Assembly: GCA_003243445.1 (NCBI GenBank)
Contig: QFQQ01000060.1
Location: 1 to 39,549, forward strand
From: Citrobacter freundii
GTDB taxonomy: Bacteria > Bacteroidota > Bacteroidia > Chitinophagales > Chitinophagaceae
Reading direction: 5' to 3'
DNA: 39,549 bases
In this document: positions 1-6,446 of the stretch, in pieces
How the letters are laid out: each line of letters starts with the position of its first letter
Position numbering within the stretch: position 1 is the stretch's first letter
The notes under the pieces: model-generated
The model's database searches: none
Seen by the model: the letters and a program-made list of their open reading frames with translations, nothing else
What the model was told of the DNA's origin: nothing
Translations under genes and position numbers: made by a program

Positions 1-19
1 GATGATTGAATGAAGATGG

Positions 20-199
20 CTATTCATCTTTGATGGCTTTAATGAGTTTTACGGTACCGAACAGGGTATTAAAATAGCGTGTTTCTTCCACATTTTTACA
101 TCCAGCTTTTTCGATATAGCCAGGTAACAGATCCTGCAAAACAATCCTTTTATTGGCGGTGGAGATAGGAGAAAAACATGGGAAGAAACACCAGTCCAT
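20..199 (-). pseudogene. C-terminal remnant of a class I SAM-dependent methyltransferase
   Basis: This 59-codon minus-strand reading frame ends with the pattern typical of the last strands of small UbiE-like methyltransferases. A LLPGYIEKAGCKNVEETRYF stretch is followed by FGTVKLIKAIKD, which corresponds to the usual GLLPEFMREAGF..VEETR..T.FGTL.LYRA.KP ending. The nucleotide-binding core (the GxGxG glycine loop) is absent: upstream the frame closes with a stop just before the ATG at 199, and no other frame continues the fold. I read it as a decayed 3' end left by rearrangement. It could instead be a tiny unrelated ORF. The tail similarity is from memory of the family, not from an alignment. 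Confidence 0.45.
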
Positions 200-264
200 C
201 TTTTGCTTTTGTCATTTGCGGAAGGCCGCTACTTCGTAACACCAATTTGTTTTACCCTATAAAA

Positions 265-828
265 TTAGACTTTATCCAACGGTTTCCGCTTTTCTTCCCT
301 GATTTGTCTGAAATGGCTTGGCGTAAGACCGGTAACTTTTTTGAATTGGTTGCTCAGATAGGCAACACTGGAGTAATTCATACGCAAAGCAATTTCACTT
401 AATGAAAGCTCGTCGTACACCAGTAATTCTTTAACCTTCTCAATTTTTTGAGCGATAAAGTATTTTTCAATAGTGATACCTTCCACTTCCGAAAACAGAT
501 TGGACAGGTAATTGTAATCATGATGCAACGCTTTGCTTAATAAATCGGATAAATTGGTTTTTTCATCATGGTCGCTATGATGTACCATGTTTATGATCAC
601 CGTTTTTATTTTTTCAATGATGCGTCCCTTCTTACTGTCTATAGGTTCAAACCCCAGGTCAAGTAAAGCTTGATGAAGCTGCTCCTTTTGATCGGCCGTA
701 AGTTCCTTTTCAAGGGTCACTTCTCCCAACGTGATTTTTTGGGCATTTATGCCAATTTTCTTTAACTCACCGGCTACGACCAGTACACAGCGGTCGCAAA
801 CCATGTTCTTGATAAATAAGGTAACCAT
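265..828 (-). CDS. AraC-family regulator with N-terminal HMA-like metal-binding domain
   Basis: A one-component transcription factor of 187 residues from the chosen start. Residues 4-75 look like a ferredoxin-like HMA domain: a strand LFIKNM, a CDRC motif at residues 11-14 where HMA domains carry their CxxC metal site, then a helix and the strand ITLGEVTLEKEL. The last 60 or so residues form the AraC double helix-turn-helix (KVKELLVYDELSLSEIALRM, then SSVAYLSNQFKKVTGLTPSHFR). An in-frame ATG exists at 879, but that start would include a -7 promoter motif. 852 is also possible; 828 matches the paralogue at 17497-18099, which begins just before its CCERC motif. It closes the nucleotide-gene run. 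I infer that it senses a soft metal; the ligand is unknown. Confidence 0.8.
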   Translation of the reverse strand: MVTLFIKNMVCDRCVLVVAGELKKIGINAQKITLGEVTLEKELTADQKEQLHQALLDLGFEPIDSKKGRIIEKIKTVIINMVHHSDHDEKTNLSDLLSKALHHDYNYLSNLFSEVEGITIEKYFIAQKIEKVKELLVYDELSLSEIALRMNYSSVAYLSNQFKKVTGLTPSHFRQIREEKRKPLDKV

Positions 829-876
829 ACTAAAGGGTTCATTTACAGACATTGAATTTGTTACGATTATCCTTGC

Positions 877-884
877 CAAAGTTA
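877..884 (-). promoter_or_regulatory. Bacteroidota -7 promoter element for the HMA-AraC gene
   Basis: Read on the minus strand this is TAACTTTG, which fits the Bacteroidota -7 consensus TAnnTTTG. It lies about 25 bases before the ATG at 852 and 50 before the ATG at 828. I see no convincing -33 element. It overlaps the last codon of the upstream PRPP synthetase gene, so the regulator may be transcribed both from here and by read-through. Confidence 0.4.
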
Positions 885-1772
885 CGAAAGGAAAATCTTG
901 TTTAGGGAAGCAGCCATTAGTGCTGTTACATCCAGTGCATTGGAGGCATGCGCAATAGTATTACAGGTAATAATGCTGTCTACTCCGGCATTTTGGAGTT
1001 CCTCATAAGCGTTACCGGCAAAAACGGCATGTACACCAATACAGACCGGCGGCTTCATTCCTGCTTTTTTCAGGTGATTCACCGTTTCTATCATGGTACG
1101 TGCAGTGGAAATGATATCATCCACCAATACCGGGGTGTGATCCTTGTATTTTTCAACCTGCGGAACGGTTACATTTACTTCCGTATCGCCCTTTCTTACT
1201 TTTTCCAGCACTATGTAAGGAGCATTGGCATCTTTAGCTACCTGCGAAACCCATTGCTCGCTTTCACTATCAGGCCCTATCAACAGGGGATTGCCGATAT
1301 GATCGCGGATATAATCCGAAATAAGAGTTGATGCGTGCAGTACCATGCAGGGAACCGAATAAATTTCGGCCATTGAAGTTCTGCGGTGTAAATGCGGATC
1401 AATCGTAAAAAGTCTTTCTGCAAAACCGGAAATCAGTTTGGCAAAATATGCAGAGGTTATTCCCTCCCCTGGATGGAAGACCTTATCCTGCCGCATGTAG
1501 GCAAGATACGGGGCTACAATACAGGTGCATTTTGCGCCCAGCGATTTTAGCGTATGAGAAAGAAAATATAATGGCAGCAATTTGCCATCAGGGTGATCAA
1601 GCGTACAGACCAAGATCACCTCCCTGCCATTTACATCGGTCAATACGCGGACGTATGTTTCCCCATCAGGGAAATTGCGTATGGTGGTTTCCCCGGTATC
1701 AGCTTCTAAAGCTGTAGCAAGTTGCTGTGCAAATGTTTCGTTTCCCGGTAGGGCAAATACAATGGGTTTCAT
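882..1772 (-). CDS. prs: Ribose-phosphate pyrophosphokinase (PRPP synthetase)
   Basis: Makes 5-phosphoribosyl-1-diphosphate from ribose 5-phosphate and ATP in the cytosol. At 296 residues it is close to the family's usual 300-320. Visible family features are the RNFPDGETYVRV stretch (residues 32-43), the MRQDKVFHPGEG flexible loop (93-104), DPHLHR (125-130) and the PRPP-binding loop VDDIISTARTM (217-227). It reads more like the short archaeal-type branch than like housekeeping bacterial Prs, and is probably an accessory copy. It lies downstream of the SDR gene by 81 bases and belongs to the same minus-strand run as the AMP/thymidine phosphorylase. PRPP synthesis beside a phosphorolytic enzyme suggests ribose-phosphate recycling, which is inference. 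Confidence 0.9.
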   Translation of the reverse strand: MKPIVFALPGNETFAQQLATALEADTGETTIRNFPDGETYVRVLTDVNGREVILVCTLDHPDGKLLPLYFLSHTLKSLGAKCTCIVAPYLAYMRQDKVFHPGEGITSAYFAKLISGFAERLFTIDPHLHRRTSMAEIYSVPCMVLHASTLISDYIRDHIGNPLLIGPDSESEQWVSQVAKDANAPYIVLEKVRKGDTEVNVTVPQVEKYKDHTPVLVDDIISTARTMIETVNHLKKAGMKPPVCIGVHAVFAGNAYEELQNAGVDSIITCNTIAHASNALDVTALMAASLNKIFLS

Positions 1773-1853
1773 TGACTCAATAGTTTTAAAAAAATAAAGA
1801 TCATTTTCTATAACAGTATGCTTTGCTGGCAGCAGTTCAGGTTAACCGCTGTG

Positions 1854-2609
1854 TTACTGAGCGCCCCAACCGCCGTCAACGGTCATAGCGTTGCCGGTCA
1901 CAAAGGAAGCGGCATCAGCACACAGCCAGATAGCGGCCTCGGCCACTTCTTCCGGCTGTCCCATTCTGCCTATCGGTTCCATGCTCTCAAACTGCTTCAC
2001 GGTTTCCTGATCCGCTCCGGTAAAACGGTCGATCATCGGGGTTTGAATAACTCCCGGACAAACTGCATTTACCCGGATACCTGATTTGGCATATTCCAGC
2101 GCAGCAGTTCTGGTCAGACCGAGTACGCCGTGTTTACTTGCCACGTAAGCGGGAGATCCGGGGAATCCGCCCAGCCCGGCGATGGAAGCATTGTTCACGA
2201 TAGCGCCTTTTCCCTGCTTCAGCATTTCCTGTATCTCATATTTCATGCAAAGCCAGACACCTTTCAGGTTGATCCCAATGGTTTTTTCCCAGTTCTCTTC
2301 CGTGCATTCATGGGTGATGGCAGTAACCCCTTCAATACCGGCATTGTTGAAAGCATAATCCAGGCGGCCAAAGGATTTAATTGTTGTAGCCACCATTTCC
2401 CTGACCTCTTCGGTGCTGGATACGTCGCATTTTACAAACAGGGCTTCACCTCCTAAAGCCTGAATAAGATGGAGTGTTTCAGTATCTTCCACCCAGTCGG
2501 CAATAACTACTTTGGCTCCCCGTTTGGCAAAACCTATGGCGGCTGACCTGCCAATGCCAAAGCTTCCCCCGGTCACTATGGCTACTTTATCTTTAAATGT
2601 TGTTTCCAT
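1854..2609 (-). CDS. Short-chain dehydrogenase/reductase (SDR), glucose 1-dehydrogenase-like
   Basis: A 251-residue classical SDR. The nucleotide-binding motif TGGSFGIG is at residues 13-20, NNAG at 88-91, and the catalytic triad reads as Ser142, Tyr155 and Lys159 within ASIAG and YVASK. Asp38 after the second strand (VVIADW) favours NAD(H) over NADP(H). The C-terminal VTGNAMTVDGGWGAQ is typical of the family. Its substrate cannot be read from the sequence. It sits 13 bases after the phosphorylase gene, so the two are almost certainly co-transcribed. A role in oxidising or reducing a sugar or ribose derivative released by the neighbouring enzymes is conceivable but unproven. Confidence 0.88.
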   Translation of the reverse strand: METTFKDKVAIVTGGSFGIGRSAAIGFAKRGAKVVIADWVEDTETLHLIQALGGEALFVKCDVSSTEEVREMVATTIKSFGRLDYAFNNAGIEGVTAITHECTEENWEKTIGINLKGVWLCMKYEIQEMLKQGKGAIVNNASIAGLGGFPGSPAYVASKHGVLGLTRTAALEYAKSGIRVNAVCPGVIQTPMIDRFTGADQETVKQFESMEPIGRMGQPEEVAEAAIWLCADAASFVTGNAMTVDGGWGAQ

Positions 2610-2622
2610 TGTTTTGATTTTT

Positions 2623-4128
2623 TTATTCGATAGTAATGATGTTATCTGTTTTTAAATAAGTAAGGGCGTACTCCAGTTCTCCTTTTGTATGGGCGTACAG
2701 GGTAAACAGCGTGTCGCCCACGCTCACCTGTTTGCCGAGGGGCGCATTGAACAGGATGCCGGCTGAGGCCGACTGCGGCGCTCCTGCCAGCTTCGCTACC
2801 CGCGCCAGTTTACGATTGTCTATTGCGGTAACAACGCCCTCCTTGTCCGAGCAGACTTCAAAATGGTAGGGTGCAAATGCAGGTTCCCTGAAACCGCCCT
2901 GACTTTGACAAATGGCCTGGAATTTTGCCCAGGCACTTCCGGTTTCAAGAATGCTTCTGGCCATATTGTTACCGGTTCCAGGTGCATATTCGCCCGATAA
3001 TTCCAGGAGCGCACCTGCAAGCGTAATAGCCCTTTCCTTCAAATCCGTTGGAGCCGTTTTCTCGTTGCGCAAAACAGCCAGCACATCCATTGCCTCCAAT
3101 GCAGGACCAATACCTCTTCCTACCGGCTGTTGTCCATCGGTGATAATGACCTGTAATTGCAGGCCAATGGCCTGTGCCACCGATTCAAAATCATGTTGCA
3201 GTTGGAGGGCGATTTCATGCGTGCGTACTTTGGCTGTTTTACCGACCGGGAGATCTATGACCACGTGCGTGGCACCGGCTGCCGATTTTTTTGACAGTAC
3301 GGAGGCAATCATCTGCCCCTGGCTGTCTACGTCCAGCGATTTCTCCACTGAAATCAATATGTCATCTGCGGGGCTTAGTTTTACAGCACCGCCCCACACA
3401 ATACAGCCATTTTCTTTTTCAACCACTTTTTTGATCTCATCCATATCCAGGTCAACCGGTGCTATCACTTCCATCGTGTCGGCAGTTCCTGCGGGGGAAG
3501 TAATGGCCCTTGATGAGGTTTTTGGAATCGTCAGCCCGGCTGCGGCAACAATGCTGACAACAATAGGTGTGGTACGGTTACCGGGCAGTCCGCCCACGCA
3601 GTGCTTGTCCAGTACCACGGATTTTTCCCAGGAGATACTTTGTCCTGCATTGATCATCGCCTTTGTAAGCCCGATGATCTCAGGTACTGAAAGGTTATCG
3701 TCAGAACAGGCTGAAATAAACGCAGCCAGTTCAATGTTAGAATATTTCCCTGCAACGATATCCTTCATGATCTCGTTGAACTGTTGCTCCGTCAGTTGAT
3801 CGTGATACATTTTTGCCCGTACATAGCTCAGGGAATTGATGTTCTCCAGGTGGGAGAACGTGAGGCAGTCCCCATCAACAACGTCCAGCCTTTTCATGGC
3901 TTCCATTGACAATGCCGCTTCATCCACGCCAAGCAGATCTGAGTGAACCACGTTGAGGGTCGCTACAATGGTTCTTTCATGGTGGTGTATCACTATGCGG
4001 GTGAGTGCTGTAAAGCCTTCTGATTGGCATATGTGGCAATCAGCACGCATGTAGACAATGTTCTCCCGGTACGTATCAATACCGATAGATTTAACCCTTA
4101 ACGTGTTGTAGGAATGATGATGTTCCAT
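2623..4128 (-). CDS. AMP phosphorylase / thymidine phosphorylase family enzyme
   Basis: A 501-residue member of the group that includes archaeal AMP phosphorylase (archaeal DeoA), which splits nucleotides or nucleosides with phosphate to give a base and a ribose phosphate. Diagnostic stretches are DKHCVGGLPGNRTTP (residues 174-188) and KTSSRAITSPAGTADTME (203-220), forming the phosphate and base site. The roughly 90-residue N-terminal extension before the helical domain is seen in the archaeal-type enzymes and not in classical 440-residue bacterial DeoA. Its ATG directly follows the stop of the MBL RNase gene with no gap, implying coupled translation. I think NMP phosphorolysis to ribose 1,5-bisphosphate is likelier than thymidine breakdown, from the extra domain and the PRPP synthetase nearby. 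Confidence 0.85.
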   Translation of the reverse strand: MEHHHSYNTLRVKSIGIDTYRENIVYMRADCHICQSEGFTALTRIVIHHHERTIVATLNVVHSDLLGVDEAALSMEAMKRLDVVDGDCLTFSHLENINSLSYVRAKMYHDQLTEQQFNEIMKDIVAGKYSNIELAAFISACSDDNLSVPEIIGLTKAMINAGQSISWEKSVVLDKHCVGGLPGNRTTPIVVSIVAAAGLTIPKTSSRAITSPAGTADTMEVIAPVDLDMDEIKKVVEKENGCIVWGGAVKLSPADDILISVEKSLDVDSQGQMIASVLSKKSAAGATHVVIDLPVGKTAKVRTHEIALQLQHDFESVAQAIGLQLQVIITDGQQPVGRGIGPALEAMDVLAVLRNEKTAPTDLKERAITLAGALLELSGEYAPGTGNNMARSILETGSAWAKFQAICQSQGGFREPAFAPYHFEVCSDKEGVVTAIDNRKLARVAKLAGAPQSASAGILFNAPLGKQVSVGDTLFTLYAHTKGELEYALTYLKTDNIITIE

Positions 4129-5538
4129 TTATTCATTGATTGTTATGGTGTCATTTAATGCCGGTATTTCGCACGCCCATCCGTAAACCTCTTTCACTTT
4201 GTCACTGAGCGCCTTTGCAGATGTCGGCTCTCCATGTACGATAAATATCTTTTGAGGCTGTTGCTTCAGCTCTTGCAGCCACTCAATGAGTTCCTGCTGA
4301 TCAGCATGGCCGGATAAGCCTTCGATGTTTTCTATGGCTGCGCGGACCGCGAAATATTTGCCATACAACTTAACTTCCTTTGCGCCCTCCAGTAAAGCGC
4401 GGCCCCGTGTTCCTTCTGCCTGGTAGCCCACCAGCAGTACCGTGGCATTCGTATCGCCCAGGTACTTTGCAAAGTAGCTCAATACCCGTCCGCCGGTTGC
4501 CATACCACTTCCTGCGATCACGATTTTCGGCTGCTTGCTGTTTATCAGTGTAGTTGTTTCTTCCAGCGTTGTTATACGCCGGATCGTATCGCACATTTGC
4601 GAACATTCATCGACAGACAGCTTATGCCAGGAACCATTTTTGTGAAATACCTCCAGTACATTTTTGCCCATCGGGCTATCCATGTAAATCGGTATATCGG
4701 GCAAACTTCCTTTTTGTTTTAACTGCCAGAACAGGTACATCAGCAACTGTGTGCGCTCTACAGCAAAACTTGGTATGACGATGGTGCCTTTTTTTAATAC
4801 AGCCCGAATGATAATGCGTTCTAAAATATCCATTGCCGGTTCCTTCGGGTGGAGCCGGTCACCATAGGTCGATTCGATAAACAGGATATCCGCCTTCTCA
4901 GGTTTTTCCGGTGGAAAAAGCAGCGGATCTTGTTTGCGGCCGATATCGCCTGAAAACACAATCGTTTTCTCCCCGATCCGCAGCTCGATAAAGGATGCTC
5001 CCAGGATATGTCCATTATACCTGAACCTGTAACTGATCTGCTCGCCAAACGGCACCCACTGGTTCAATGGCGCGGTCTGAAAAAGCGGCAGTGTACGGTC
5101 CACATCCTGCAGCCCGTAAAGCGGAACAGCGGGGCTGTGCTTAGTGTATTTATGCTTATTAGCCCGCAAGGCATCCTCTTCCTGGATTTTTGCGCTGTCC
5201 TTTAAAATAATTTCCGCAATCTGGAGTGTAGGCGCCGTAGCGATGATCTTACCTGAAAAGCCTTCCTTTACAAGACGCGGGAGGAAACCGGTATGATCTA
5301 AATGCCCATGCGTCAGTAAAACGATATCAATGTCTTTAGCAGGAAAAGAGAGCGGTTGCCAGTTAAGCAGCCGGAGTTCCTTTAGTCCCTGGAACATCCC
5401 GCAATCCACCAGGATGTTTTTGCCATAAGCGGAAACAAGGTGCCTGGAGCCGGTTACTGTTTGCGCAGCACCTAAAAATTGTATTTTTAAACCTGATTTT
5501 TCCATATCTGTTGTATTAGTATCTATATGATTTTTCAA
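4129..5538 (-). CDS. Beta-CASP metallo-beta-lactamase RNase (CPSF/Ysh1-like)
   Basis: A 469-residue MBL-fold protein with the beta-CASP architecture of RNA-processing nucleases. The zinc motif THGHLDHTG is at residues 76-84, followed by FSGDIGR (motif III) and a beta-CASP insert containing VIAGSGMATGGRVL. The C-terminal LSGHADQQELIEW and IFIVHGEPTSAKAL segments are typical of RNA-specificity MBL proteins. Such enzymes cut or trim RNA as endo- or 5' exonucleases. The listed start overlaps the upstream ATP-cone gene by 23 bases; an ATG at 5505 (MEKSGLKIQFLG) would avoid the overlap and matches the usual family start better. It is followed without a gap by the phosphorylase gene, so RNA breakdown may feed nucleotides to it (inference). 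Confidence 0.88.
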   Translation of the reverse strand: MKNHIDTNTTDMEKSGLKIQFLGAAQTVTGSRHLVSAYGKNILVDCGMFQGLKELRLLNWQPLSFPAKDIDIVLLTHGHLDHTGFLPRLVKEGFSGKIIATAPTLQIAEIILKDSAKIQEEDALRANKHKYTKHSPAVPLYGLQDVDRTLPLFQTAPLNQWVPFGEQISYRFRYNGHILGASFIELRIGEKTIVFSGDIGRKQDPLLFPPEKPEKADILFIESTYGDRLHPKEPAMDILERIIIRAVLKKGTIVIPSFAVERTQLLMYLFWQLKQKGSLPDIPIYMDSPMGKNVLEVFHKNGSWHKLSVDECSQMCDTIRRITTLEETTTLINSKQPKIVIAGSGMATGGRVLSYFAKYLGDTNATVLLVGYQAEGTRGRALLEGAKEVKLYGKYFAVRAAIENIEGLSGHADQQELIEWLQELKQQPQKIFIVHGEPTSAKALSDKVKEVYGWACEIPALNDTITINE

Positions 5539-6385
5539 GCGCTTGACATAGTGCAGCGCATTCTTCCAACACCTTCTGCAACCTGGGCGGTCTTACGCCG
5601 ATGCTTTCCAAAATACCCTCACCATGATGCAGGGCCTTGCATAAAACAATCTTCCTGTTGAGCAGCGCTTGCTTTTCCTTTCCGGTGAGCGTGGTAAGAC
5701 TTGTTACGGGATGGAGTCCAGACAGGTTGATCCAGTCTTTTATGCCGTTATTTTTAGGATAATCCCAACTGACCAGGTTCATGTTCATACATCTGCCATA
5801 CTGTGCGGCATCGTCTGAGAAACGGGTGTTGGTAACCACCCAGCCCTGATGGATCTTCTTGTCATGCCCGTCGATCTGTTTCCATTGGCGCTCCACATCC
5901 AGGAACCGGGATTGTATGTACAGGGGAATCTTGACATCGCATATATAACCCTGTTGATTATGAAACTTGCACTCGATCATAAAGTGCTGGTCATCCTTTT
6001 CAGCTATAACATCTATTTCGTGCTTCACACAATGCCCCTGTATGGTTACGCCGACTTCAGTTTTATACCCTTTGTATGTCAGTAATTCTGCTACGAACTG
6101 CTCAAAGGGGAAACCCGAAGGGCCTAATTCCATCAGGGCACGCTTCAGTTTATACCTTGCAGCCATTGGACGCGACCTGTCTTTCAATAACCGGAAAGCG
6201 TTCCTGTAGATTTCCTTAGTAGACATATTATCTACCAGCCTGTTCACTATTTCATTGGCAATATCCTCAGCCTGCTGGCCGCTGGCTCCTGAGCGGAGCA
6301 GCGACTGTTTCAATTTGTTCTTATTGAAGGGCACCCTGATACCCGATGCCTTTGTCACCTTTATAGTGCTGTTGTTATCCCACAT
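5516..6385 (-). CDS. ATP-cone domain plus restriction-endonuclease-like (Mrr-type) protein
   Basis: A 289-residue two-domain protein. Residues 8-95 form an ATP-cone (VTKASGIRVPFNKNKLKQSL, as in NrdR and ribonucleotide reductases), a nucleotide-sensing module. Residues 96-180 form a PD-(D/E)xK-like nuclease domain: FEQFVAELLTYKGYKTEVG, then HEIDVIAEKD and MIECKFHN, which give the E/D...ExK catalytic pattern. The C-terminal 90 residues are helical, with a GEGILESIGVRPPRLQKVL helix-hairpin-like stretch. It starts 61 bases after the P-type ATPase stop and overlaps the MBL RNase gene. A nucleotide-controlled nuclease is the simplest reading. Whether the target is DNA or RNA is not visible. Confidence 0.78.
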   Translation of the reverse strand: MWDNNSTIKVTKASGIRVPFNKNKLKQSLLRSGASGQQAEDIANEIVNRLVDNMSTKEIYRNAFRLLKDRSRPMAARYKLKRALMELGPSGFPFEQFVAELLTYKGYKTEVGVTIQGHCVKHEIDVIAEKDDQHFMIECKFHNQQGYICDVKIPLYIQSRFLDVERQWKQIDGHDKKIHQGWVVTNTRFSDDAAQYGRCMNMNLVSWDYPKNNGIKDWINLSGLHPVTSLTTLTGKEKQALLNRKIVLCKALHHGEGILESIGVRPPRLQKVLEECAALCQALEKSYRY

Positions 6386-6446
6386 GTGCTATTGAGTTTT
6401 TGCTGTTGTCTTTAAGGTTAATTACAACTTGTTATCCGTTCACAGC

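Noticed and set aside
2912..3799. Long 295-codon plus-strand open frame
   Set aside because: It lies wholly antisense to the phosphorylase gene, whose motifs are unmistakable, and its own sequence shows no domain.
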